From Thermoplasmata archaeon (lineage in GTDB: Archaea; Thermoplasmatota; Thermoplasmata; Lutacidiplasmatales; UBA184): DNA of 23,803 bases. The stretch spans positions 1 to 23,803 of the forward strand of contig JAJYUO010000004.1 of assembly GCA_021792485.1 (NCBI GenBank). Direction: 5' to 3'. Under the pieces are notes generated by a model that was not told where the DNA came from, did no database searches, and was given only the letters and a program-made list of their open reading frames with translations. Shown piece by piece: positions 1-6,395 of the stretch (position 1 is the stretch's first letter; every line of letters starts with the position of its first letter). A program made the position numbers and the translations under genes.

Positions 1-1
1 G

Positions 2-100
2 AGCGGCCGCCTGACGCGGCCGATCGATGACCCCACCTTGCGCGCGCTGCTGGAGCGACTGATGCCCGAACGACGCGAGATCAAGATCACGCGTCGCTGA
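2..100 (+). CDS. C-terminal end of a PDCD5-family DNA-binding protein (partial)
   Basis: Only the last 32 codons are inside the window; the 5' part lies before position 1. The readable tail includes GRLTRPIDDPTLRALLER and ends REIKITRR. This matches the conserved C-terminus of archaeal PDCD5/TFAR19 family proteins (an Arg-Pro-Ile-Asp turn, a Leu-rich helix, then a basic KREIKIRRR-type end). Family members are small helical nucleic-acid-binding proteins of poorly defined role. In many archaea this gene directly precedes eL39, eL31 and aIF6, and that is the order seen here, with only 27 nt to the next start. The assignment rests on a short tail plus gene order. Confidence 0.75.
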   Translation, partial: SGRLTRPIDDPTLRALLERLMPERREIKITRR

Positions 101-127
101 ACTCGAAAGAGGAGAGCGCAACCTTCC

Positions 128-286
128 ATGGCGAACCGTCGTAAGAGTCTCGCCCGCAAGACCCGATTGATCCGCGCCGTCGCGCAGAACCGGAGGGTTC
201 CGGCCTGGGTCATGCAACGGACGAACCGACGGGTCGTTCGCCACCCGAAGCGGCGCACGTGGAAGCGGGGCCATCTCCACCGCTGA
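128..286 (+). CDS. rpl39e: Large ribosomal subunit protein eL39 (L39e)
   Basis: This 52-residue, highly basic protein begins MANRRKSLARKTRL and contains the eL39 core QNRRVPAWVMQRTNRRV followed by RHPKRRTWKR. eL39 is about 50 residues in archaea and eukaryotes and lines the lower part of the peptide exit tunnel of the 50S subunit. The ATG is preceded by an AGAGGAGAG purine run about 8-10 nt upstream. The stop lies 15 nt before the eL31 start, so the two are almost certainly cotranscribed with the PDCD5 gene upstream. Length, charge, motif and context all agree. Confidence 0.96.
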   Translation: MANRRKSLARKTRLIRAVAQNRRVPAWVMQRTNRRVVRHPKRRTWKRGHLHR

Positions 287-301
287 GGAGCACGAGGAAC
301 G

Positions 302-598
302 ATGGCGCGGACACCGGGCGAGCGTGCGATCGAGGAGCTCGAGCGCGAGTACGTCGTCCCCCTGCGCGCGAGCATGCATGCTCCGAGCCGCCGACGCCGG
401 GCCGGGCACGCGCTTGAGACCGTGCGTCGCTTCGTGAGCCGCCACATGAAGGGGCGAATCGAGGACGTCTGGATCGACCCCCGTCTCAACGAGTACATCT
501 GGGAGCGCGGGATCCAGCATGTGCCGCGCCAGGTCCGGGTCCGGGCCATCCGCTTCGAGGACGGCTTGATCGAGGTCGACCTCCTCGAAGAATCGTAA
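302..598 (+). CDS. rpl31e: Large ribosomal subunit protein eL31 (L31e)
   Basis: The 98-residue product shows the eL31 pattern: an N-terminal strand EREYVVPLR, a basic helix segment RRRRAGHALETVRRFVSRHMK, then the WIDPRLNEYIWERGI motif (residues about 59-73) and a strand-rich end PRQVRVRAIRFEDG. eL31 sits near the exit tunnel on the 50S surface. The ATG at 302 is preceded by GAGGAGCACGAGG, giving a good ribosome binding site. It follows eL39 by 15 nt and precedes aIF6 by 24 nt, which is the standard archaeal gene order. The length is normal for archaea. Confidence 0.96.
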   Translation: MARTPGERAIEELEREYVVPLRASMHAPSRRRRAGHALETVRRFVSRHMKGRIEDVWIDPRLNEYIWERGIQHVPRQVRVRAIRFEDGLIEVDLLEES

Positions 599-622
599 GG
601 ACGTCGACGGGGGCAGCGAGGC

Positions 623-1288
623 GTGCCCGTCGGCCGTGCGCTTATCTCGGGAAGCCCCTACCTCGGCGTCTACGTGCGATCCACGGAGGGGCTATCGATC
701 CTCCCTCCGAACGCTCCTCCGGCGCTGGAGCGGCAGGTGCGCGAGCTCCTCGGCACTGCGACCGCCCGGACGACCGTTCAAGGAACGGAGGTCGTCGGCG
801 CGATGGTCGCGATGAACTCCCATGGTGCGGTCGTCGCCGAGGGGATCGATCCCGACGAGCAGAGCGAGCTGGGCTCGGTCGTGCCCGTGACCTGCATCTC
901 GAGCCGCCTGAACGCGATGGGCAACAATGTGCTCGCGAACGACTCGGGCGCTCTCGTTCACCCGGAGTTCTCGGACGCCGCGACCCAGGCGATCGCCCGG
1001 GCCCTCGGAGTTCCCGCGCGCCGCGGGACGATCGCCGGGTTGGGAACGGTCGGGATGGCCGGCGTGGCGACGAACCGGGGCGTCGTCGTGCATCCCCGCG
1101 CGACGGAGAGCGAGGCGCACGAACTCGAGCGACTCTTGCAGGTTCCGGTCCACCGCTCCACGGCGAACTTCGGCGTGCCGATCGTCGGCGCGTGCCTGGT
1201 AGCGAACTCTCGGGGGCTCTTGGTGGGGCGCCCTACCACTCCAGTCGAAATCGTGCACCTGCAGGAAGGGTTCGGCATCCTCGACTAG
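623..1288 (+). CDS. eif6: Translation initiation factor aIF6
   Basis: The 221-residue protein is the archaeal homologue of eIF6, the ribosome anti-association factor that binds the 50S subunit and stops premature joining with 30S. The family is a five-fold pseudo-symmetric pentein built from repeated units of about 45 residues. Those repeats are visible as recurring 'N..G.vv.p' cores: AMNSHGAVVAEG, LANDSGALVHPE, ATNRGVVVHPRA and VANSRGLLVGRP. The length equals the usual archaeal 220 or so. I take the GTG at 623 as start because the GSPYLGVYV strand follows directly and an upstream GGGGGCAGCGAGG purine stretch fits an SD. It is the last gene of the PDCD5-eL39-eL31-aIF6 run and converges on eS17 with a 25 nt gap. 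The eL20/LX gene that often follows in other archaea is absent. Confidence 0.95.
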   Translation: MPVGRALISGSPYLGVYVRSTEGLSILPPNAPPALERQVRELLGTATARTTVQGTEVVGAMVAMNSHGAVVAEGIDPDEQSELGSVVPVTCISSRLNAMGNNVLANDSGALVHPEFSDAATQAIARALGVPARRGTIAGLGTVGMAGVATNRGVVVHPRATESEAHELERLLQVPVHRSTANFGVPIVGACLVANSRGLLVGRPTTPVEIVHLQEGFGILD

Positions 1289-1313
1289 CGCGCTCGGCCG
1301 TCCGGTCGGGCCG

Positions 1314-1538
1314 TTACGTGCCGCGCTTGCGCTTCACGTACCGTGTCGCGTACCCCGCGATCCGGTTCGCGACCTTCTTGTGGACGACCTGGAGGTGGCC
1401 GTCGACCTGAACGCCGAGGTCCGTGAGCTCGAGGACTTTCTTCTTGTTCTGGGAAAAATCTCCGGTAAAATCGTTCGGATAGTTGCGCACGAGCTCGACG
1501 GCCACGCGTTTGATGTACGTCTGACGGATGTTGCCCAT
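1314..1538 (-). CDS. rps17e: Small ribosomal subunit protein eS17 (S17e)
   Basis: The 74-residue product starts MGNIRQTYIKRVAVELV and continues YPNDFTGDFSQNKKKVLEL, then VANRIAGYATRYVKRKR at the end. This is the complete archaeal S17e pattern, including the N-terminal MGNIR and the NRIAGY.T motif. It is a component of the 30S subunit. An in-frame ATG exists further upstream at 1676, but the MGNIR start is the family start and lies about 29 nt after a good TATA-like box, so I use 1538. That spacing implies a leaderless or nearly leaderless mRNA. A segment near residues 40-55 (DLGVQVDGHLQVVHKKV) is a little longer than in short archaeal homologues. Confidence 0.93.
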   Translation of the reverse strand: MGNIRQTYIKRVAVELVRNYPNDFTGDFSQNKKKVLELTDLGVQVDGHLQVVHKKVANRIAGYATRYVKRKRGT

Positions 1539-1563
1539 GCGGGCGGTGCGGACCCTCGAGCCC

Positions 1564-1570
1564 TTTATAA
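1564..1570 (-). promoter_or_regulatory. TATA-like box of the eS17 gene
   Basis: Read on the - strand this is TTATAAA, the only such AT-rich element in a GC-rich stretch. Its centre is 29 nt before the eS17 ATG. Archaeal transcription usually starts about 25-27 nt after the box centre, so the transcript would begin at or within a few nt of the start codon. Confidence 0.6.
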
Positions 1571-1652
1571 CCGTTGTCGAGCGCCGCGGGCGGCGCGGCG
1601 AGGGCGATGGTAGGAAAACGGTTAACGGACGCGACTCGCTCACGCCGCTCCC

Positions 1653-1841
1653 ATGGCCGTACCGGAGCATGCCCACTGCAAGGTCTGTGGGAAGGTTGCC
1701 CCTCCCAATGCGCAGACCTGCAGCCCGGCATGTCAGGAGATCCTGGAAACGCGGATCCGCTCCCGACGCAACTGGAGCGCGCTGCTCTACATCCTGATCG
1801 TGGTCTTCGCGTTCATCCTCCTCATCGAACTACTGCACTAG
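1653..1841 (+). CDS. DUF2116-like zinc-ribbon membrane protein
   Basis: This 62-residue protein has two parts. Residues 8-28 hold a treble-clef or zinc-ribbon type knuckle, HCKVCGKVAPPNAQTCSPAC, giving His/Cys ligands in CxxC and CxxxC pairs. Residues about 42-61 are a single membrane helix (SALLYILIVVFAFILLIELL), preceded by basic RIRSRRNW, which predicts the zinc ribbon is cytoplasmic. The layout matches the small archaeal DUF2116 (zinc-ribbon plus one TM) family, whose function is unknown. It stops 13 nt before the CoaD GTG, so the two are probably cotranscribed. The zinc-ribbon and helix are seen; the family name is recalled. Confidence 0.82.
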   Translation: MAVPEHAHCKVCGKVAPPNAQTCSPACQEILETRIRSRRNWSALLYILIVVFAFILLIELLH

Positions 1842-1854
1842 CCGACGGAGCTTC

Positions 1855-2640
1855 GTGGCCGCGCGGCATCCTCGGACGGTCTTGGGCGGAACGTTCGATC
1901 ACTTGCATGCCGGTCACTGGGCTCTCCTTCGCGCCGCGATGCGAGGCGGTGGTGAGGTCGCGATCGGGCTCACGACCGCACGGTACCTTGCTGCCCACCG
2001 CAAGCCAGCCCAGGGCCAGATCGAATCCTACGAACACCGACGGCGGGCCCTCGCCCGATGGCTGAGGAAGGAGTTTCCTCACCGACGCTGGAAGGTCGTG
2101 CCTCTGGAGGATCGTTTCGGGCGCTCCGTCGAACCCGGGTTCGACCGTCTCGTCGTCTCGGTCGAAACCGCCGAAGGAGGAGCGACGGTGAACGCCGAGC
2201 GCCGAAGGCGCCAACTGCCGGGTCTGGAGGTTGTGACGGTTCCTCTCGTGCTCGCGGATGACTTCCTCCCGGTGAGTTCACGTCGGATTCGCCTCGGCGT
2301 CATCGACCGACGGGGACGCCGGCGCGCACCGATCCGAATCGCTCTGGCGGTCGATCCTCCTTCCGACGCCGCCGAATGGCGGCAGGCGCTTCGTCGGGTG
2401 TTCCCGAGGGCCCGATTCGAGTACCGGCCCCCTAAGGAAATCGTTCGCACGCGCTCCGCCGAGCTCGGCCTCATCGTTTGCTCTTCGCGCGGCCGGATCG
2501 CGGGAACCCTGCGCGTCGTCACCCCCGCACGTGTGCTCCTCCCCCGTAGGCTTCCCCCGGGCACCCACGCGGCCGGGATCGTGGCGACGGTCTGGCCTCG
2601 CCGCTCGCTTCGCGGCCGTCCACGCTCCCGAAATGCTTAG
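1855..2640 (+). CDS. coaD: Phosphopantetheine adenylyltransferase with a C-terminal extension
   Basis: The N-terminal 155 or so residues are an archaeal/eukaryotic-type PPAT, which joins 4'-phosphopantetheine and ATP to make dephospho-CoA. Diagnostic features are GGTFDHLHAGH near residue 11 (the HxGH nucleotidyltransferase motif), VVSVETAEGGATVN in the middle, and VSSRRIRLGVID (an ISSTRI-type motif) near 141-152. After this the protein runs on for about 105 residues, beginning with IRIALAVDPPSDAAEW. Stand-alone archaeal PPATs are about 150-160 residues. Some archaeal PPATs carry a fused DUF84 (NTP phosphatase) domain; the extension starts in a roughly similar way but lacks clear DUF84 active-site motifs, so its identity is open. 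The start is GTG at 1855, 13 nt after the previous stop. Confidence 0.88.
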   Translation: MAARHPRTVLGGTFDHLHAGHWALLRAAMRGGGEVAIGLTTARYLAAHRKPAQGQIESYEHRRRALARWLRKEFPHRRWKVVPLEDRFGRSVEPGFDRLVVSVETAEGGATVNAERRRRQLPGLEVVTVPLVLADDFLPVSSRRIRLGVIDRRGRRRAPIRIALAVDPPSDAAEWRQALRRVFPRARFEYRPPKEIVRTRSAELGLIVCSSRGRIAGTLRVVTPARVLLPRRLPPGTHAAGIVATVWPRRSLRGRPRSRNA

Positions 2641-2666
2641 GCTAACCGCGAGCCTCGTCGCGGGGG

Positions 2667-2888
2667 ATGGAGACCTATCTTCGCGTCACGTTCGACAGCG
2701 AGGGAGCGACCCCGTCTGAGATCGCCGACAAGTTGCGCTCGCTCGGCTTTCAACCCACGCACGGCAACTACGACTTCGTCTACGATTGGAACGGGGGCGC
2801 GACGGTCGACCAGATTCTGGACCTCTCGGACGAATTGACGCGTCGGCTCCGCGGCTACGGAGTGCGATTCGAGATCGAGACCGTTTGA
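2667..2888 (+). CDS. Small acidic protein of unknown function
   Basis: I do not recognise this 73-residue protein. It starts METYLRVTFDSEGATPSEI and has an alternating strand/helix pattern (strand 2-9, helix 15-25, a Tyr/Trp-rich turn YDFVYDW about 35-41, helix 47-64, final strand VRFEIETV). That suggests a small alpha/beta fold of ferredoxin-like type. It has no Cys and no membrane segment. The ATG follows a GGGGG purine run by 1-6 nt and lies 26 nt after CoaD. The compact, well-formed secondary-structure pattern and low-bias coding composition support a real gene. Confidence 0.75.
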   Translation: METYLRVTFDSEGATPSEIADKLRSLGFQPTHGNYDFVYDWNGGATVDQILDLSDELTRRLRGYGVRFEIETV

Positions 2889-2961
2889 CTCGTCCGGCCC
2901 GCGCGAACTTTGGGGGACCGAGGGCTAGCCTAATGGTCGGAACCCGCGTCGGCCCGTCGCC

Positions 2962-3282
2962 ATGACGAACTATCCGGTCAAGCCGTCGCACCGGTCGCTC
3001 CTGAACCATTCGTCGCTGGAGGTCGCCGCGAAGGAGGCATTCGGGGACGCCGAGAGGACCGAAACCGGAGTTCGGGCCCACTACGGAGCCCTTCGGAACC
3101 TCATCGCCCGGCCCGTGGGCCGGGAGCTCAGTGTCGAGGTGGACATGGACCCGAAGGTGGACGTCGAGGTCGCGGCGGAAACGGTCCGGCGCTACAATCG
3201 ATTCCTCGAGAGCGCGACCGGCTACACCTCGAAGGAGCGGGCGAAGCGCTTGCGCAAGTCCGCCTCCGGCCCCGGAGACTGA
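2962..3282 (+). CDS. DUF5611-like protein
   Basis: This 106-residue soluble protein contains AHYGALRNLIARPVGRELSVEVDMDP (residues about 39-64) and AAETVRRYNRFLESATGYTSKERAKR (about 72-97). From memory this pattern, an alpha/beta core followed by an RYN.FLE..TG.t.KERakR helix, is that of the DUF5611 family found in Thermoplasmata, whose function is unknown. The basic C-terminal tail (KERAKRLRKSA) could bind nucleic acid, but that is only suggested by charge. It ends 3 nt before the M50 protease ATG, so translation of the two is likely coupled. Confidence 0.72.
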   Translation: MTNYPVKPSHRSLLNHSSLEVAAKEAFGDAERTETGVRAHYGALRNLIARPVGRELSVEVDMDPKVDVEVAAETVRRYNRFLESATGYTSKERAKRLRKSASGPGD

Positions 3283-3285
3283 GCG

Positions 3286-4869
3286 ATGGGGGCGCCGCTG
3301 ACGAGTGGAGGCGCCCCTTCCCCCAATTCGGAGCTCGACCGATTGCGAACGATCGTAGCTCGGTACTTCCCCGTCTACGAGACCGTCGTCGGCCCTCAGT
3401 CCGTGACGTTCGCCGTCCATGCCGACCGCGCGACGCTCCAACCGACGTTCCGAGCCCTCGCCGACGAGTTGTGGGCCAATGCCTACATCGGGCTGCTCCG
3501 CGAGCGGATGGGCGAGACGTTCATCGAGGTCGGACACCGACCGCCCTCTTCCCGCCGGGCGATCTGGATCAATCTCGGCCTCCTCGCAGCGACCGTCGTC
3601 ACGACGGTGTTTACCGGGGCGTTGATCTGGAACGCCTTCGTCGGAGGCGCGAGCCTGACCGCCTCGGACTTCACCTTCGGCGCGCTCTTCTTCGCCCTGC
3701 CGCTGCTCGCAATCCTCGGTGGCCACGAACTGGCCCATTACTTCATGGCCCGCCACTATCGGCTTGATGCATCGCTACCGTACTTCATGCCGATCCCGCC
3801 GCCGTTCCTGTTCGGAACGCTCGGCGCATTCGTCAGCATCCGGCAGCCGTTCACGGACCGCAAGGTCCTCTTCGACATCGGCGCCGCCGGCCCGATCGTG
3901 GGATTCGCCATCGCCATCCCGATCACCTTCGCGGGCCTGTACTTGTCCTGGACCCTGCCGACCCCCTCCCTTGCCACGTGCGGGATCACCTTCCTCGGGA
4001 CGAGCTACTCGAATATTCTGATCGGCCAGTCGCTGCTCTGGATCGCGTTCACCCACGTCTTCCCGACCCAGATCCTCTACCTGCACCCGCTCGCGCTGGC
4101 CGGATGGGTCGGCCTCCTCGTGACGGCGATCAACCTTCTGCCGGCGGGCCAGCTCGACGGCGGACATGTCTGGCGCGGACTCTTCGGAGACCGGAGCCGG
4201 TACGTCGGCTACGCGATCGTGATCCTCCTCCTCTTCCTCGGATTGTTCGTCTACCTGGGCTGGCTCATCTTCGCCTTTTTGATTCTCCTGTTAGGAGCGC
4301 GCCATCCTCCTCCGCTCAACGACGTCTCCCCGCTCGGTTGGAAGCGGACCCTCGTCGGCGTCGGCGTGGCCGCGATTCTCGTGACCGGGTTCGTCCTCGT
4401 CCCGGTGGCGGCGGAGAGCGGACAGATCGGGGGGACCGGTACGGCGGTGAGTCATTATCTCGCCCCTCCGCCCGGATACGCGATCGCCGTGGCGGCAACG
4501 GTCAACCTTTCCAATCAGGACCTCGCGCCGCACGGCCTCGTGTTGGAGGCCCGGGTGCTCGAAGTCTACCTCAATAATTCCTCGACTCCCCTGAACGCCT
4601 CGGCCCGAGCGGCATGGGCCGCCACGTCCGACTGGACGTTCAACGTCTCGGGAGAGTACACCTACGCAACCGGCACCGCCATCGCGAGCGCCCCCGCGGG
4701 CGCGGGCTACTACACCGTGAACGCCGGAGCGACGATGACCGTGCGGATCGTCTATGAGAACACCCGGCCCGCGACCGAAATCGAGCTTCAGCTCGTTGCC
4801 TCCGAGCTCTGCCCCTCGCCCGGGTCGAGCCCGGCCACGATCAACTTCACGCCGTCCGGCACTACGTGA
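3286..4869 (+). CDS. Site-2-type intramembrane metalloprotease (M50) with exported C-terminal domain
   Basis: The 527-residue protein has the M50 zinc motif HELAH at residues 147-151 inside a membrane helix, and the second motif LDGGH at 290-294 in AINLLPAGQLDGGHVW, with the usual Asn-Leu-Leu-Pro before it. Together these mark a site-2 protease, which cuts substrates within the membrane. The first 90 residues are a soluble alpha/beta domain (EVGHRPPSSRR end). There are about 7-9 membrane helices between 92 and 382. After the last helix (TLVGVGVAAILVTGFVLVPV) comes a 145-residue Ser/Thr/Asn-rich domain with NXS/T sequons, likely outside the cell. The substrate is not evident. The ATG is 3 nt after the previous stop. 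The 3' end overlaps the convergent methyltransferase gene by 8 nt. Confidence 0.9.
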   Translation: MGAPLTSGGAPSPNSELDRLRTIVARYFPVYETVVGPQSVTFAVHADRATLQPTFRALADELWANAYIGLLRERMGETFIEVGHRPPSSRRAIWINLGLLAATVVTTVFTGALIWNAFVGGASLTASDFTFGALFFALPLLAILGGHELAHYFMARHYRLDASLPYFMPIPPPFLFGTLGAFVSIRQPFTDRKVLFDIGAAGPIVGFAIAIPITFAGLYLSWTLPTPSLATCGITFLGTSYSNILIGQSLLWIAFTHVFPTQILYLHPLALAGWVGLLVTAINLLPAGQLDGGHVWRGLFGDRSRYVGYAIVILLLFLGLFVYLGWLIFAFLILLLGARHPPPLNDVSPLGWKRTLVGVGVAAILVTGFVLVPVAAESGQIGGTGTAVSHYLAPPPGYAIAVAATVNLSNQDLAPHGLVLEARVLEVYLNNSSTPLNASARAAWAATSDWTFNVSGEYTYATGTAIASAPAGAGYYTVNAGATMTVRIVYENTRPATEIELQLVASELCPSPGSSPATINFTPSGTT

Positions 4870-5890
4870 GGGAATCCGATCGCCGGTACACCCGGAACTC
4901 CCGGGTCAGGCTGCGATGCTGCCGGACCGAGACCGAGACGCGCCGTCGCCACGGCGGCGAGAGCGGGTCCGGACCTCCCGCGGTGACGAGCACCACGCGG
5001 CCGTCCTCGCGCACCCGTTCGGCCCAGAGGGGAAGCACCCGGGCCAGCAGGTCGGCCACGGGCTCGCCGGCGGTCCCCGACGCCCGACCGTACGGCGCAT
5101 CGGTCAACAGCGCGTCGAACCGCTCTTCGCGGAATCGCTCCGCGAGCGTGCCTGCGTCGCCGCACAACAGGCGCGCCCCGGGGTATCCCACCGCCTCTAG
5201 GTTACGGGCGGCGCCCCGGACCATCTCGACATCGACGTCAATGCCGGTGACCTCCGCGCCGAGCAGCGCGGCCTCCGCGAGAAGCGCCCCGGTACCCAGG
5301 AACGGGTCGACGATCCGCCGGCCGGGACCGGCGAGCGCGAGATTCGCCACTGCGCGGGCGAGCTTGGGATCGAGGCCGACAGGTCGGCGGAACGGCAGAC
5401 GGGAAATCCGGCGAACCTGAATCGCCTTCCGGTCCACCGTTCCGATCTCCTCGAAGAGACGGGCCGATGCGGGATCGGATCCGGCGACCCAGAACCGACG
5501 CACCGGATGTTCTAGGTCGATGGCGCCCCCGGCCTCCTTCCAGATCCGGGCAAACCAATGGATGCACGGATCCGCGCCCCCGCTCGTCGGGTGCCCGCGG
5601 GGTCGGAATGAAGCCCGTCCTCCCTCGGCACCCTCCGTCCGGAGCCACGCCGCCGCCGCCTCCCCGGCCCCGACGACTTCGAGGACCCGGTGCGCGAGCG
5701 ACAACCGCGCGACCAGCCCTCGGGCCGCATCGATACCCGGGACCACGACCGCGACCGTCCGACCCTCGGGACCGGGCCTCTCCGGGGAGAGCTGGGCATC
5801 CATCGCTTCGGCGACCGACCCGAGCTCGGCTCGCGCGAGCTCGAGCGACTCGCCCGAGAGTTCCACTTCGAGCTGCATCCGCCCGCTCAC
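4862..5890 (-). CDS. tRNA (guanine-N2) methyltransferase, Trm-G10/Trm11-like
   Basis: The 342-residue protein has the layout of archaeal Trm-G10, which makes N2-methyl/dimethylguanosine at G10 of tRNA. The N-terminal 150 residues resemble a THUMP-type RNA-binding module, followed by RRISRLPFRRPVGLDPKLAR (about 160-179), the 'RPF.hP.sl.P.lAR' entry to the catalytic domain. SAM motif I is VDPFLGTGALL (194-204) and the acidic ribose-binding strand is GIDVD. The catalytic motif is TDAPYG (263-268), where most family members have D-P-P-Y. The GTG at 5890 overlaps the stop of the upstream Mut7-C gene; an ATG 12 nt downstream (5878) is an alternative start. The tRNA target position is inferred from family layout. 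Confidence 0.85.
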   Translation of the reverse strand: MSGRMQLEVELSGESLELARAELGSVAEAMDAQLSPERPGPEGRTVAVVVPGIDAARGLVARLSLAHRVLEVVGAGEAAAAWLRTEGAEGGRASFRPRGHPTSGGADPCIHWFARIWKEAGGAIDLEHPVRRFWVAGSDPASARLFEEIGTVDRKAIQVRRISRLPFRRPVGLDPKLARAVANLALAGPGRRIVDPFLGTGALLAEAALLGAEVTGIDVDVEMVRGAARNLEAVGYPGARLLCGDAGTLAERFREERFDALLTDAPYGRASGTAGEPVADLLARVLPLWAERVREDGRVVLVTAGGPDPLSPPWRRRVSVSVRQHRSLTREFRVYRRSDSLT

Positions 5891-6330
5891 CGGGCCGTTA
5901 GATAAAGAAGGAATCTACGGATCTCGCGCGTGTGGGATCCTTCCCAATACCGGTGTCCGCACCGGCGGCATTCGTAGACGGGGCCGGACCCCCGGACTTC
6001 GGGACCCGGCGCCGTGACCGCCGGCACCTGCGCGAGTTCGCCGTTGCACACCGTGCACCGGTCGAAGCGGGGGGCCAAGACGATCCCCGGGACGTGCTCG
6101 CGCACTTCGATGAGCTGCTCGCGAATCATCGGTGACGTTAGGAGGATCGCGTTCGGGGTCCGCTTGGCCAGGGCGCGATCACGGGTCAACAGGATCCGGT
6201 GCTCTTCTTCCGCCCGGGTACGGATTGCGTCGTCGTCCGCCTCCCGGACGTACTCGGTATCGTAGCCGAGGAACCGCAGATATCGCGCGAGGCGTCCGAG
6301 CATCTCATCGGCCAAGAATCGCTCCTCCAT
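5887..6330 (-). CDS. Mut7-C (PIN-like) RNase domain protein with zinc ribbon
   Basis: The 147-residue protein matches the Mut7-C/DUF82 family, a PIN-like fold ending in a zinc ribbon. Visible marks are FLADEMLGRLARYLRFLGYDT at the start (acidic Asp8 and Glu9), LLTRDRALAKR (Asp51) and two Cys pairs, CTVC (92-95) and CRRCGHRYW (121-124), that would bind zinc. Mut7-C is predicted to be a nuclease acting on RNA; direct evidence is limited. It precedes the tRNA methyltransferase with a 4 nt stop/start overlap, which suggests a shared RNA-processing role. It is divergent from glmM across a 65 nt gap. Confidence 0.88.
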   Translation of the reverse strand: MEERFLADEMLGRLARYLRFLGYDTEYVREADDDAIRTRAEEEHRILLTRDRALAKRTPNAILLTSPMIREQLIEVREHVPGIVLAPRFDRCTVCNGELAQVPAVTAPGPEVRGSGPVYECRRCGHRYWEGSHTREIRRFLLYLTAR

Positions 6331-6357
6331 GCGCGTCCCGGGGCGAGCGCCCGCCGC

Positions 6358-6365
6358 TCATATAC
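6358..6365. promoter_or_regulatory. Shared TATA-like element between Mut7-C and glmM genes
   Basis: TCATATAC is the only AT-rich element in the 65 nt divergent gap. Its near-symmetric core (CATATAC / GTATATG) is about 34 nt before the glmM ATG and about 32 nt before the Mut7-C ATG. It could serve as the TATA box in both directions with leaders of under about 10 nt. The position is seen; use in both directions is inferred. Confidence 0.45.
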
Positions 6366-6395
6366 GGGCCGACGCTCGGGGGCCCGAGAGCCTAC

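Noticed and set aside
2926..2940. TAGCCTAATGGTC resembles a tRNA D arm
   Set aside because: No acceptor, anticodon or T arm follows within 100 nt, and no GTTCAAAT-type loop is present.
2686..3756. 356-residue open frame on the - strand across three + strand genes
   Set aside because: Composition is biased and without motifs, while the + strand holds three well-formed proteins with coupled starts and stops.
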